From NCBI RefSeq assembly GCF_013116745.1, contig NZ_JABFOE010000005.1, forward strand, positions 173,663-237,662: 64,000 nt of DNA. Reading direction: 5' to 3'. Below are positions 42,829-52,293 of the stretch, in pieces (the first letter of the stretch is position 1; every line of letters starts with the position of its first letter). The position numbers and the translations under genes were made by a program. The notes under the pieces were generated by a model. It saw only the letters and a program-made list of their open reading frames with translations. It was not told where the DNA came from and did not search any database. This stretch comes from Arthrobacter sp. 260 (GTDB lineage: Bacteria; Actinomycetota; Actinomycetes; Actinomycetales; Micrococcaceae).

Positions 42829-44472
42829 GTGAGGAAATGGAGCCTGGCGCGGCAGTTCTTCATCGGTCAGTTGCTCTTTGTGCTGGCGCTGACGTCAGCC
42901 ATCTCCTGGGTTCTCTATCTCGACGCCGAGCAGAGCACCTACGAAGCGTCAGCCGACCGGATGCTCGCGATCGCCACCACCTTCGCCGATGATCCGTTTG
43001 TCAGCGAGTCGATCCAGCTTCCCAACCCGAGCGCCGCATTGCAGCCGTACGCGAGCGAGGTGATGGATGATCTCGGTGTTGGCTTCATCACCATCATGGC
43101 GCCGGACCGGACGCGGTTTACCCACCGCAACCCTGAGGAGATCGGCAGACCGTACATCGGATCGGTTGAGCAGGCCCTCGACGGCCGGTCCCATACGGAA
43201 ACCTTCGCCGGCACCCTGGGGCCATCGGTGCGGGCTATCGTCCCAGTGCTCGACGACGACGGGTCGGTGGCCGCAATGGTCTCCGCGGGTGTGACAGTGG
43301 ACGCTGTCACCATCGCCCGAAACGCTCAACTCCCGCTCCTCTTTCTCATCGCTGCCGGTGCCGTCACGGCGGGCGCAGCGGTGTCGTTCCTGCTCAGCCG
43401 GCACCTGCGACGGGCCACTCTTGGGCTCGGCACCGACCAGCTCTCCCACATGTTCGTGTTCTATGACTCGGTGCTCCACTCAGTTCGCGAAGGCCTGATC
43501 CTGACCAATCCGCGCGGAGAACTGGTCCTTTACAACGATCAGGCCGCACAGCTGCTGGCCCTGCCTGCTGCCCGCGCCGGCCAGCCCACCCCCGCGGGCA
43601 GCCTGGACCTGCCGGCGTCGCTCAACGAACTGCTGGCGACCGGACGGCAGGCGATTGACGAATTTCACGTCACGGCCGACCGCATCCTGGTGGTTAACCA
43701 GGAAGCGGCAGTGCCCGGCGGAGGCGCACCCTCCCCCGGAGGAAAGCCGCTCGGGACGGTCACCACCCTGCGCGACCACACGGAGATTGAGTCGCTGACG
43801 GGTGAGCTGCAGACCATGAGGACCCTTACCGATGCGCTGCGTGCCCAGACCCACGAACACGCCAACCGTCTTCACACCATCGTGTCCCTGATCGAGCTGG
43901 ACCGCCGGGCCGAAGCCCTGGACTTTGCCACCAGGGACCTGGCCCAGTCGCAGCAGCTCACCGACGACGTGCTGGGGGCCATCGACGAACCGTTCATCAC
44001 AGCGCTGCTGGTGGGCAAGGCCGCGCAGGCCAACGAGCGGGGAATCGACCTCGAGATCACCGTCGACGGCTCAATCGACACCGCACACCTTGACCCGAGT
44101 GCCCTGGTCACCATCATTGGCAACCTCCTGGACAACGCGTTCGACGCCGCTGCTGACTCGCCTGACCGCCGCGTGGTCCTCACCCTGCAGCGCAGCGGCG
44201 GTGACGTCCACATCGTGGTGCACGATAGCGGGCCGGGTATGTCCACCAGTGGCGCTGCCGCCTTCACCCTGGGGTTCAGCACCAAGGAGTCCAACCCGGT
44301 CAGCGGGGCTGGCAGGGGCCTGGGCCTGGCCCTGGTCCGCCAGGCGGTCCAGCGGCTCGGCGGGTCAATAGCTGTCACTGACGACGACGGAGCACGCTTC
44401 ACCGTGCTCTTGCCGCTGTCAGCCGATGACGCCGACCTGCCCACCGGCGCGATGGGTGCGGGACATGCCTGA
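42829..44472 (+). CDS. DcuS/CitA-family sensor histidine kinase
   Basis: A 547-aa membrane sensor. Helices at about 11-31 and 168-190 bracket a periplasmic PAS-like ligand domain (with RFTHRNPEEIGRPY, the carboxylate-sensor pattern of DcuS/CitA). A cytoplasmic PAS follows from about 210, then an H-box THEHANRLHTIVSLIEL with likely phospho-His342. The ATPase has NLLDNAFDAA, HDSGPGM and GRGLGLALVRQ. GTG 42829 with an AGGGAG site 11 nt upstream was chosen. It is divergent from dctA and overlaps the response regulator gene, so it most likely senses external C4-dicarboxylates or citrate and controls dctA. Confidence 0.9.
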   Translation: MRKWSLARQFFIGQLLFVLALTSAISWVLYLDAEQSTYEASADRMLAIATTFADDPFVSESIQLPNPSAALQPYASEVMDDLGVGFITIMAPDRTRFTHRNPEEIGRPYIGSVEQALDGRSHTETFAGTLGPSVRAIVPVLDDDGSVAAMVSAGVTVDAVTIARNAQLPLLFLIAAGAVTAGAAVSFLLSRHLRRATLGLGTDQLSHMFVFYDSVLHSVREGLILTNPRGELVLYNDQAAQLLALPAARAGQPTPAGSLDLPASLNELLATGRQAIDEFHVTADRILVVNQEAAVPGGGAPSPGGKPLGTVTTLRDHTEIESLTGELQTMRTLTDALRAQTHEHANRLHTIVSLIELDRRAEALDFATRDLAQSQQLTDDVLGAIDEPFITALLVGKAAQANERGIDLEITVDGSIDTAHLDPSALVTIIGNLLDNAFDAAADSPDRRVVLTLQRSGGDVHIVVHDSGPGMSTSGAAAFTLGFSTKESNPVSGAGRGLGLALVRQAVQRLGGSIAVTDDDGARFTVLLPLSADDADLPTGAMGAGHA

Positions 44473-45154
44473 GGACATCAGGGTTCTGGTGATCGAGGAC
44501 GACACCATCACCGCCGAGGCCCACGCGGAGTACGTCAAACGAGTGGATGGGTTCTCCCTCATCGGGGTGGCCCACAACGGGTCCGAGGCGATGGCATTCC
44601 TCAGCTCCGGCGCTGAGCCGGTGGACCTGGTGCTGCTGGACATGAACCTGCCCGATATTCATGGACTGGACATCATTCGCCGGATCCGTGGCGCTGGATT
44701 GCCCACCGACGTCATCGCGATCACCGCGGTCCGCGAACTGCATATTGTCAGGACGGCGATCTCCTCCGGGATTGTCCAGTACCTGATCAAGCCGTTTACC
44801 TACTCGGCGTTCAGCGACAAGCTGACGAGCTACCGTTCCTTCAGGAACAATCTCGTGGCCCAGGCGTCGTCCACTACCCAATCCGAGGTGGACAATGCGC
44901 TGGCGGCCCTTCGACCACCGGCTCAGGGCAGCCTCCCCAAAGGACTCTCACAGGAGACGCTGAAGACCGTCATCCTGATGCTCAAGGGCGGCAGCACAGC
45001 AGTCTCGGCGGTCGAGGTGGCAGCTGACCTTGCACTGTCCCGCGTGACCGCCCGCCGCTACCTTGAGTATCTGGCCGACCAGGAGTCGGCGCGCCGTGCG
45101 CCGCGCTATGGCACCCGTGGCCGCCCGGAGTTCGAGTATTCCTGGATTGGCTAG
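44465..45154 (+). CDS. DcuR/CitB-family response regulator
   Basis: A 229-aa two-domain regulator: a receiver domain (about 5-120) with DD near residue 12, phosphoacceptor Asp in VLLDMNLPDIHG, and Thr/Lys switch residues (ITAV.., YLIKPF), followed by a helix-turn-helix of the DcuR/DpiA type (about 165-225, VAADLALSRVTARRYLEYL). It overlaps the sensor stop by 8 nt. The stop codon is shared with the convergent prpE gene through a palindromic CTAG at 45151-45154. Confidence 0.9.
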   Translation: MPEDIRVLVIEDDTITAEAHAEYVKRVDGFSLIGVAHNGSEAMAFLSSGAEPVDLVLLDMNLPDIHGLDIIRRIRGAGLPTDVIAITAVRELHIVRTAISSGIVQYLIKPFTYSAFSDKLTSYRSFRNNLVAQASSTTQSEVDNALAALRPPAQGSLPKGLSQETLKTVILMLKGGSTAVSAVEVAADLALSRVTARRYLEYLADQESARRAPRYGTRGRPEFEYSWIG

Positions 45155-47076
45155 CGGTCCGCGGTTCCCTGGAGAATCGGCTTCATGGCGTCGAGCACGC
45201 TCCGGTCCTCGATAGTGGAAGGCACCACGTAATCCTCCCCGGAAGCCATCTGCCGCATGGTCTTGCGGAGAATCTTCCCCGAGCGCGTCTTCGGTAACCC
45301 GTCCACCACCACCGCCTGCTTGAAGTCGGCCACCGGCCCGATCTGGGTCCGCACCAGGGTAATCAGTTCCTGTTCCAGCACGGCGGGATCAATGTCAGCG
45401 CCAGCTTTGAGCACCACGTAGCCGCTGGCGCGCTGGCCCTTCAACGGATCGGCCAGGCCAATCACTGCGCACTCGGCAACCGCCGGGTGCTGCGCCAGCA
45501 CCTGTTCGATGGCGCCGGTCGACAGCCGATGCCCCGCCACATTGATGATGTCGTCGGTGCGGCCCATCACAAAGACGTAGCCCTCGTCGTCGACGTAGCC
45601 CGAATCACCGGTGACATAAAAACCCTCAAACGCGCTGAGGTATGAGCTGATATAGCGCTCATCACTTCCCCAGAGCGTGGGGAGGGTTCCCGGCGGAAGT
45701 GGGAGCCGCAACGCGATGTTGCCCTCGGTTCCTGCTGGCACCGCCTGCCCGTCGCCGTCCAGAATCACCAGGTCGTACCCGGGTTGCGGCAGCGTCGGTG
45801 ACCCCGGCTTGAGCGGAAGCTCCTCGATGCCCCGTGGATTGGCGCAAATCGGCCAACCGGTCTCGGTCTGCCACCAGTTGTCAACCACGGGGACGCCAAG
45901 AATCCGGCCCGCCCATTGGTAGGTGTCAATGTCGAGCCGCTCCCCCGCGCAGAACAGCAACCGCAGGCTGGAGGTGTCATAACCGGCGAGCAGGGCCGCC
46001 TCCGGATCCACCTTCCGGACCGCCCGCAGCGCGGTAGGTGCTGTGAACAGGACGTTGATGCGGTGGTCGCTGATCAGTCTCCAGAACGCGCCGGCGTCCG
46101 GGGTGCCCACCGGTTTCCCCTCGTACAGCACGGTGGTTGCACCCGCGAGCAGCGGTGCGTAGACGATGAAGGAGTGTCCTACCACCCAGCCGACGTCGGA
46201 CGCCGTCAGCATCACATCTCCCGGGCCGATGCCGAAGATGTTCTTGATCGACCAGGTCAACGCGACGGCATGGCCGCCGTTGTCCCGCACCACGCCCTTC
46301 GGCGAACCCGTGGTGCCCGACGTGTACAGGATGTAGAGCGGGTCGGTCGCGAGGACCGGCACCGGATCAGCGGGCTCCGCGCCGGTCAGCGCCTCGTCCC
46401 AGTCCAGCCAGGCAGTATCGGCGCGTGGGGTGCCCGACGCCGACCCGTACTCTGATGCCTGGTGGACGAACCCCTTCCGGGACTTCACGATCACCGTAGC
46501 CACCCGGTGGTCGCACAGTGTCAGCGCCTCGTCGACTGCGGGCAGGTATTCGAGGGGCCCGCGGGGCTCCAGGCCACCCGACGCGGTTACCACCACCGTG
46601 GGGCGGGCGTCCTGGATCCGGGAGGCGAGCTCTTTCGCGGCAAACCCGCCGAAGACCACCGAGTGGATTGCTCCGAGCCGGGCGGTGGCCAGCATCGCGA
46701 TGAGCGCCTCGGGCACCATGGGCAGATAGATCACCACCCGGTCTCCCTTGGTCACGCCCTGATCACGCAGCACGCCGGCGAAGGACGCCACCTCGTCGCG
46801 GAGTTCCGCATAGGTGTACCGCCGCACCAGGCCGAGCATCGCGGAATCGTAGATCAGGGCGGTGCTGTCGCCGCGACCCGCTTCCACGTGGCGGTCCAGC
46901 GCGTTGTAGGAGGTGTTCAGTTCGCCGTCGGGAAACCAGCGGTGGAGCGGAGCCCCGGTGCTGTCCAACGCCGTGGCGGGGTCTCGGACCCAGTCGACGG
47001 CGCGCGCCGCGTCAAGCCAGAACGCGTCGGGAGCCTCAAGGCTTTGGCGGTGCAGCGTGCGATAGTCCTGGCTCAT
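45151..47076 (-). CDS. prpE: Propionyl-CoA/acetyl-CoA synthetase
   Basis: AMP-forming short-chain acyl-CoA synthetase of 641 aa. It carries LYTSGTTGSPKGVVRDNGG, the VVDNWWQTETGWPIC pocket, the YVTGDSGYVDDEGY and GRTDDIINVAGHRLSTG motifs, and the terminal acetylatable Lys in RSGKILRKTMRQ. Tryptophan residues in the pocket suggest a short chain. It is divergent from the gntR-prpDBC operon and shares a control region with paired palindromes, so propionate is the likely substrate. The ATG 47076 has GGAGGACACCGG upstream. Confidence 0.88.
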   Translation of the reverse strand: MSQDYRTLHRQSLEAPDAFWLDAARAVDWVRDPATALDSTGAPLHRWFPDGELNTSYNALDRHVEAGRGDSTALIYDSAMLGLVRRYTYAELRDEVASFAGVLRDQGVTKGDRVVIYLPMVPEALIAMLATARLGAIHSVVFGGFAAKELASRIQDARPTVVVTASGGLEPRGPLEYLPAVDEALTLCDHRVATVIVKSRKGFVHQASEYGSASGTPRADTAWLDWDEALTGAEPADPVPVLATDPLYILYTSGTTGSPKGVVRDNGGHAVALTWSIKNIFGIGPGDVMLTASDVGWVVGHSFIVYAPLLAGATTVLYEGKPVGTPDAGAFWRLISDHRINVLFTAPTALRAVRKVDPEAALLAGYDTSSLRLLFCAGERLDIDTYQWAGRILGVPVVDNWWQTETGWPICANPRGIEELPLKPGSPTLPQPGYDLVILDGDGQAVPAGTEGNIALRLPLPPGTLPTLWGSDERYISSYLSAFEGFYVTGDSGYVDDEGYVFVMGRTDDIINVAGHRLSTGAIEQVLAQHPAVAECAVIGLADPLKGQRASGYVVLKAGADIDPAVLEQELITLVRTQIGPVADFKQAVVVDGLPKTRSGKILRKTMRQMASGEDYVVPSTIEDRSVLDAMKPILQGTADR

Positions 47077-47206
47077 CCGGTGTCCTCCACGTCGTTGTGT
47101 TGTGCTGTCATCCTACTGAGACATCCCACCCGGGACCCGAACCGTGAGTTCGTGTGACGCTGGGATCTTGTCGGGCGCCAGACCTCGCCGCTGGGTGGAA
47201 CCCAGC

Positions 47207-47279
47207 ATGTATACACAGGCCCCACTTTTCGACGGTGAAACAGGCCTTATCTTGCACTTCCTACCCCCTGTGTATACAT
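47207..47279. promoter_or_regulatory. Paired TGTATACA operators in the prpE/gntR-prpDBC control region
   Basis: ATGTATACACAGG (47207-47219) and CCTGTGTATACAT (47267-47279) are exact inverted copies, each holding the 8-bp palindrome TGTATACA (47208-47215 and 47271-47278). Their centres are 63 bp apart, six helical turns. The right copy overlaps the -10 region of the gntR promoter. They are strong candidates for the operator of the adjacent GntR regulator. Confidence 0.7.
47252..47278 (+). promoter_or_regulatory. Candidate promoter of the gntR-prpDBC operon
   Basis: TTGCAC (47252-47257) and TATACA (47273-47278) are spaced by 15 bp, with the -10 lying inside the right TGTATACA palindrome. The start codon is 57 bp downstream. 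Confidence 0.5.
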
Positions 47280-47334
47280 TTGCTAGAGAGAAGGTACCCT
47301 TTTCCAGGGCCACGTCAACGACGACAGGAGATCA

Positions 47335-48018
47335 GTGCGAGCGAGTGACAGAGCCTATGCAGCGCTGAAATCCGACATCATCGAGTGGCGGCTGGTTCCC
47401 GGGACCGTCCTCGCCGAGGTGGAGCAATCGGCCAGGCTTGGAGTCTCCCGGACACCCGTCAGGGAAGCACTCGCCCGCCTCGGCGCCGAGGGCCTCACTG
47501 CGGCACAGGCCGGCCGTGGTGTTGTCGTCACCGATATCTCTCTGGAGAAGATGACCCAGCTCTTCGACGTCCGGCTGGCACTGGACTGCAAGGCCGCCGA
47601 ACTGGCGGCGGACCGCCGCGCTCCCGGAGTGTTCATCTCGCTCGCGGAACGCTTCGAGTCCGCAGGCACCCTCATCACCGGAGACGACCCTGACCAGCGC
47701 GACTACTATGCCCTGGTCTCCGACCTGGACCACGCGGTCGACGACGCCGCCGACAACCAGTTCCTCCGGCAGGCCCAGCACCAGCTGCGCGCCCAGCTGG
47801 TAAGAATCCGCAGACTCGCGAAGGACAACAGCGATAGGCTACTGGCCTCCGCCGCCGAACACGCCCAGATCGCCCGGTCCATCGCCAGCGGCAACGCCGA
47901 CCGGGCCGCCGCGGCCACCACCCTCCACCTCCACAACAGTCTTGACCATCTACTGGCGTCTAAACACAGCTTCGACGCCGGCTCCGTCCCACCCCGAAAG
48001 GCCCACCTCAATGGTTGA
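47335..48018 (+). CDS. GntR-family (FCD-type) regulator of the prp operon
   Basis: A 227-aa repressor/activator: winged-helix DNA-binding domain (about 5-70, with [20 protein letters not shown]) and an all-helical FCD ligand domain (about 80-210). The GTG start follows AGGAG. The gene heads the prpDBC operon and overlaps prpD by 8 nt, as in other actinobacterial methylcitrate clusters. It likely binds the TGTATACA pair just upstream and responds to a cycle intermediate such as methylcitrate (inference). Confidence 0.88.
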   Translation: MRASDRAYAALKSDIIEWRLVPGTVLAEVEQSARLGVSRTPVREALARLGAEGLTAAQAGRGVVVTDISLEKMTQLFDVRLALDCKAAELAADRRAPGVFISLAERFESAGTLITGDDPDQRDYYALVSDLDHAVDDAADNQFLRQAQHQLRAQLVRIRRLAKDNSDRLLASAAEHAQIARSIASGNADRAAAATTLHLHNSLDHLLASKHSFDAGSVPPRKAHLNG

Positions 48019-49546
48019 ACATCATCTGGTCCGTACCCACCGCAGCGATGAGAATCTGGTCCGCGAAGATCAGCTCGCCTACCGGCTGGCGTTGGTCGCC
48101 GCCGACCAGGTGGAGGTGGACGCCGACGTCGCCGACATGGTCATCAACCGGATCATCGACAACGCCTCCGTGGCGGTGGCCTCCTTCAACCGTGCTCCGG
48201 TGGTGGCAGCCCGTGCGCAGGCCACCAGCCACCCGTCGTCGTCCCACGGCGCGGGAGCCACCATCTTCGGGATCCCGGAGAAATCCTCCCCGGAGTGGGC
48301 CGCCTGGGCCAACGGCGTCGCCGTCCGCGAACTGGACTACCACGACACGTTCCTGGCCGCAGACTATTCGCACCCGGGCGACAACATCCCGCCGATCCTC
48401 GCCGTCGCCCAGCACACCGGCCGATCCGGACGGGACCTGCTGCGCGCCATCACCACCGGCTACGAGATCCAGGTGGATTTGGTCAAAGCCATCTGCCTCC
48501 ACAAGCACAAGATCGACCACGTAGCGCACCTCGGCCCATCAGCTGTCGCCGGCATCGGCACCCTGCTGGATCTGGACGTCGAGACCATCTTCCAGTCCAT
48601 CGGCCAGGCCCTGCACACCACCACCGCCACCCGGCAGTCCCGGAAGGGCGAGATCTCCACCTGGAAGGCCCACGCACCGGCGTTCGCCGGAAAGATGGCG
48701 GTCGAGGCCGCGGACCGGGCCATGCGCGGCCAGACCTCACCCACCCCCATCTACGAGGGTGAAGACGGATTCATCGCCTGGCTGCTGGACGGCCCCGACG
48801 GTCGCTACGAGGTGCCGCTGCCCGCCGCAGGCGAATCGAAGCGCGCCATCCTCGACACCTACACCAAGGAGCACTCGGCCGAGTACCAGGCCCAGGCCCT
48901 GATCGACCTCGCCCGCAAGCTGCATACAGCCCACCCGGAGGCCACCGATCCGGAGCTAGTGCAGTCAATCGTCATCCACACCTCGCACCACACCCACAAC
49001 GTCATCGGATCCGGGGCGAACGATCCGCAGAAATACGATCCCACCGCATCCCGCGAAACCCTTGACCACTCGATCCCCTACATCTTCACGGTGGCCCTGC
49101 AGGACGGCTCCTGGCACCATGTCGATTCCTACACTCCCGAGCGGGCTGGCCGGAGCGACACCGTGGCACTCTGGCACAAGGTCACCACCCTGGAAGACCC
49201 TGAGTGGACCCGGCGCTACCACTCACTGGACATCAGCGAGAAGGCTTTCGGCGGCCGGGTGGAGATCACCCTGACCGATGGGGCAGTCATCACCGATGAG
49301 CTGGCCGTCGCCGACGCCCACCCGCTGGGCGCCCGCCCGTTCGCGCGGGAGCAGTACATTAACAAGCTCCGCACCCTGGCCGCCGGTCAGGACGGGCACC
49401 GGATTGTCGACGAAGCCGAGATTGACCGGTTCCTCGCCGTCGTCGAGCGTCTCCCCGAACTGGCCGCTGGCGAACTGGATCAGCTCAATCTGGTCGCCGC
49501 CGCCGGCGTCATCGACCCCGCCACCGCCCCGAAGGGACTGTTCTAA
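48011..49546 (+). CDS. prpD: 2-methylcitrate dehydratase
   Basis: MmgE/PrpD-family dehydratase converting 2-methylcitrate to 2-methylaconitate. The 511-aa protein has [21 protein letters not shown] (cited in short form), [24 protein letters not shown], and [19 protein letters not shown], all typical of PrpD. ATG 48011 has GAAAGG upstream and overlaps the regulator gene by 8 nt. Together with PrpB and PrpC it forms the methylcitrate cycle. Confidence 0.93.
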   Translation: MVEHHLVRTHRSDENLVREDQLAYRLALVAADQVEVDADVADMVINRIIDNASVAVASFNRAPVVAARAQATSHPSSSHGAGATIFGIPEKSSPEWAAWANGVAVRELDYHDTFLAADYSHPGDNIPPILAVAQHTGRSGRDLLRAITTGYEIQVDLVKAICLHKHKIDHVAHLGPSAVAGIGTLLDLDVETIFQSIGQALHTTTATRQSRKGEISTWKAHAPAFAGKMAVEAADRAMRGQTSPTPIYEGEDGFIAWLLDGPDGRYEVPLPAAGESKRAILDTYTKEHSAEYQAQALIDLARKLHTAHPEATDPELVQSIVIHTSHHTHNVIGSGANDPQKYDPTASRETLDHSIPYIFTVALQDGSWHHVDSYTPERAGRSDTVALWHKVTTLEDPEWTRRYHSLDISEKAFGGRVEITLTDGAVITDELAVADAHPLGARPFAREQYINKLRTLAAGQDGHRIVDEAEIDRFLAVVERLPELAAGELDQLNLVAAAGVIDPATAPKGLF

Positions 49547-50500
49547 ATGTTGTACTCATCAATTACCCCCGAGCAGAAGCGCATCGCCTTCCGGGAAGGG
49601 CTCGCCTCGGGGCGCATCCAGCAGTTCCCCGGCGCATTCAATCCGCTGTCGGCGCGGCTGATCGAGGACAAGGGGTTCGACGGCGTCTACATCTCCGGCG
49701 CGGTCCTCGCCAATGACCTGGGGCTGCCCGATATCGGCCTGACAACGCTGACCGAGGTGGCCACCCGTGCCGGGCAGATCGCCCGGATGACCGATCTGCC
49801 GTCGATTGTCGACGCCGACACCGGCTTCGGCGAGCCCATGAACGTTGCCCGCAGCATCCAGGAACTGGAGAACGCCGGGCTGGCGGGCTGCCATATCGAG
49901 GACCAGTTCAACCCCAAACGGTGCGGCCACCTTGACGGCAAGAACGTGGTGGACCTGGACACGGCCACCAAGCGCATCCGCGCCGCGGCGGACGCCCGCC
50001 GGGATCCGAACTTCCTCATCATGGCCCGCACCGACATCCGCGGCACTGACAGCCTCGACGCCGCCAAGGACAGGGCGAAGGCCCTGGTCGACGCCGGCGC
50101 CGACGCGATCTTCCCTGAGGCGATGCGGGACCTCACCGAATTCCAGGCCATCCGTGACGCCGTCGACGTCCCCATCCTCGCCAACATGACCGAGTTCGGG
50201 AAGAGCGAGCTGTTCACCCTGGACCAGCTCGCCTCCGCGGGCGTCAACATGGTCATCTATCCAGTGACCCTGCTGCGTAGTGCAATGGGCGCAGCGGAGC
50301 GTACGCTGGAAATCATCAAAGCCGACGGCACCCAGCAGGGCGCCGTCGATGCCATGCAGACGCGGGCCCGTCTCTACGAGCTGGTGGACTACGAGGCATA
50401 CAACCGTTTTGACACCTCGGTTTTCAATTTTCAGGTGCCCGGCTCGCCGGCGCACACGACGCATCAGGCCCCTTCCGCCGTTGAACAGGAGTCACCATGA
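49547..50500 (+). CDS. prpB: 2-methylisocitrate lyase
   Basis: Cleaves 2-methylisocitrate to pyruvate and succinate. The 317-aa isocitrate lyase/PEP mutase-family protein has the metal-site DADTGFGE, HIEDQFNPKRCGHLDGK with the catalytic KRCGH loop, and MARTDIRG. It starts directly after the prpD stop with AAGGGA upstream. The final about 20 residues (SPAHTTHQAPSAVEQESP) are variable. Confidence 0.93.
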   Translation: MLYSSITPEQKRIAFREGLASGRIQQFPGAFNPLSARLIEDKGFDGVYISGAVLANDLGLPDIGLTTLTEVATRAGQIARMTDLPSIVDADTGFGEPMNVARSIQELENAGLAGCHIEDQFNPKRCGHLDGKNVVDLDTATKRIRAAADARRDPNFLIMARTDIRGTDSLDAAKDRAKALVDAGADAIFPEAMRDLTEFQAIRDAVDVPILANMTEFGKSELFTLDQLASAGVNMVIYPVTLLRSAMGAAERTLEIIKADGTQQGAVDAMQTRARLYELVDYEAYNRFDTSVFNFQVPGSPAHTTHQAPSAVEQESP

Positions 50501-51645
50501 CAGAGACCACAGAAACGCAGATCTACAAAGGGCTAGCCGGGGTCACTGTCGACACCACAGCTATCTCAATGGTCAACTCCGACACCAACTCCTTGCTGTA
50601 CCGCGGATACCCGGTGCAGGAGCTGGCTGCCAAGTGCAGCTTCGAGGAAGTCGCCTACCTGATGTGGCACGGCGAGCTGCCGACGAAGGACGAGCTGGCC
50701 GAGTTCATCTCCTTTGAGCGCAGCCACCGCACGCTGGCCGACAACGTCAAGGCCGCCATCGATCTGCTGTCAACGACCTGCCACCCGATGGACGTTGCCC
50801 GCACCGCCGTCTCGGTACTCGGAGCCAACCACCCCAAGGCGTCGGACTCCTCCCCCGAAGCCAACCTCGAAAAGGCCATGGAGCTGTTCGCTGCTTTCCC
50901 AGCCGTAGTCGCGTATGACCAGCGCCGCCGTCGTGGGCAGGACATTGTTGCCCCGCGGGACGATCTCGACTACTCGGCCAACTTTCTCTGGATGACTTTT
51001 GGTGAGGAGGCGGCGCCCGAGGTGGTCAAGGCGTTCAACGTGTCGATGGTGCTCTATGCCGAGCATTCCTTCAACGCGTCGACCTTCACCGCCCGGGTCA
51101 TTACGTCCACCCTGGCTGACCTCCACTCGGCGGTCACGGGGGCCATCGGCGCCCTGAAGGGACCGCTGCATGGCGGGGCCAACGAGGCTGTGATGCACAC
51201 GTTCGAGGAGATCGGCATTCGCACCGATGAGTCCCGTGAGGATGCTGCTGCCCGCGCCAAGGCGTGGATGGAGGATGCTCTCGCCCAGAAGAAGAAGGTG
51301 ATGGGCTTCGGCCACCGGGTCTACAAGAACGGTGACTCGCGGGTGCCCACCATGAAGTCCGCCCTGGACTCCATGATCGAGCACTTTGGTCGGCCGGAAC
51401 TGCTCGGCCTGTACAGCGGACTGGAAACCGCGATGGACGAGGCGAAGAGCATCAAGCCCAACCTCGACTATCCGGCCGGCCCCACCTATCACCTGATGGG
51501 GTTCGACACCGAGATGTTCACGCCCCTGTTCATCGCCGCACGGATCACCGGGTGGACCGCGCACATCATGGAACAGACCGCTTCCAACTCCCTGATCCGC
51601 CCGCTCAGCGCCTACAACGGTCCGGAGCAGCGCCAGGTCCCCTAA
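50497..51645 (+). CDS. prpC: 2-methylcitrate synthase
   Basis: Citrate synthase-family enzyme of 382 aa condensing propionyl-CoA with oxaloacetate. It has YRGYPVQELA, the catalytic HSFNAST, GPLHGGANEAVM with the active His, and GFGHRVYKNGDSR; the short length and GYP.. opening favour PrpC over the housekeeping citrate synthase. The ATG overlaps prpB by 4 nt. Some actinobacterial PrpC proteins also accept acetyl-CoA. Confidence 0.93.
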   Translation: MTETTETQIYKGLAGVTVDTTAISMVNSDTNSLLYRGYPVQELAAKCSFEEVAYLMWHGELPTKDELAEFISFERSHRTLADNVKAAIDLLSTTCHPMDVARTAVSVLGANHPKASDSSPEANLEKAMELFAAFPAVVAYDQRRRRGQDIVAPRDDLDYSANFLWMTFGEEAAPEVVKAFNVSMVLYAEHSFNASTFTARVITSTLADLHSAVTGAIGALKGPLHGGANEAVMHTFEEIGIRTDESREDAAARAKAWMEDALAQKKKVMGFGHRVYKNGDSRVPTMKSALDSMIEHFGRPELLGLYSGLETAMDEAKSIKPNLDYPAGPTYHLMGFDTEMFTPLFIAARITGWTAHIMEQTASNSLIRPLSAYNGPEQRQVP

Positions 51646-51654
51646 CCCTGTTGT

Positions 51655-51693
51655 CCTGATCGGGTCCCTCCATGAGTGAGGGGCCCGATCAGG
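51655..51693 (+). terminator. Hairpin terminator of the prp operon
   Basis: Arms 51655-51670 and 51678-51693 pair over 16 bp (one G-T) with a 7-nt loop, starting 9 nt after the prpC stop and followed by TTAATG. It also separates the convergent Nudix gene. Confidence 0.8.
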
Positions 51694-51709
51694 TTAATGC
51701 CCAATCGGG

Positions 51710-52186
51710 TCAGGCGAAGACCGCGGTGCTCACGGTCTCGTTGTCCGGGTTGAGGGTGACGAGCACGTCCAGCGGGGTTCCAGCGATGACCGCTCCCAGC
51801 CAGTGTTGTGCGTCCTCCCACATCCCTTCCCACGGCAGCTTGTCGACCGGGTACCAGGCCGGCTCCACCTCGAGGGTCGGCTCGGGGGTCCCGGCCCATT
51901 CGACGGCGGTGAAGATGGCCGCGTCCATGTCGGCTGCCGGCTGGGCGGGGAAGCGCCAGCGCACCCTGCCGAGGGCGGTCAGGCTGGCCTCGTCGACGAC
52001 GACTCCCGATTCCTCGGCGACCTCGCGCACCGCCGCCTGCGCTGCGGATTCGCCGGGTTCGATTCCCCCACCGAGGGTTACGATCCGCCCGACGCCGAAG
52101 CCGGACTTCTTCAGTCCGAGCAGCACTTCGCTTCCTGCCTCGGTGGTCCGGAACAGGAAGCACAGTGCGACGTGGCGGGGTTCCAT
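51710..52186 (-). CDS. Nudix hydrolase (MutT/MTH1-like)
   Basis: A 158-aa (or 182-aa) Nudix enzyme. The box is GGGIEPGESAAQAAV then REVAEESGV, matching GX5EX7REUXEEXGU. The preceding KKSGFGVGRI resembles the MTH1-type 8-oxo-dGTP hydrolases, and the sequence contains the WRFPAQPAADMDAAIF stretch typical of that group. I prefer ATG 52186 because the fold begins right after it, but GTG 52258 is open and possible. The likely role is nucleotide-pool sanitation. Confidence 0.82.
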   Translation of the reverse strand: MEPRHVALCFLFRTTEAGSEVLLGLKKSGFGVGRIVTLGGGIEPGESAAQAAVREVAEESGVVVDEASLTALGRVRWRFPAQPAADMDAAIFTAVEWAGTPEPTLEVEPAWYPVDKLPWEGMWEDAQHWLGAVIAGTPLDVLVTLNPDNETVSTAVFA

Positions 52187-52293
52187 GAGCCCCAAGTCTA
52201 GTCTCCCGATCCCCCGCCAAACCGTTGGCTCTGGCGAGTCAGGGGCGGCCTGAGTCACCAGAGCTCACGTCTCGGCGGGGTGTCGGTGGCTGT

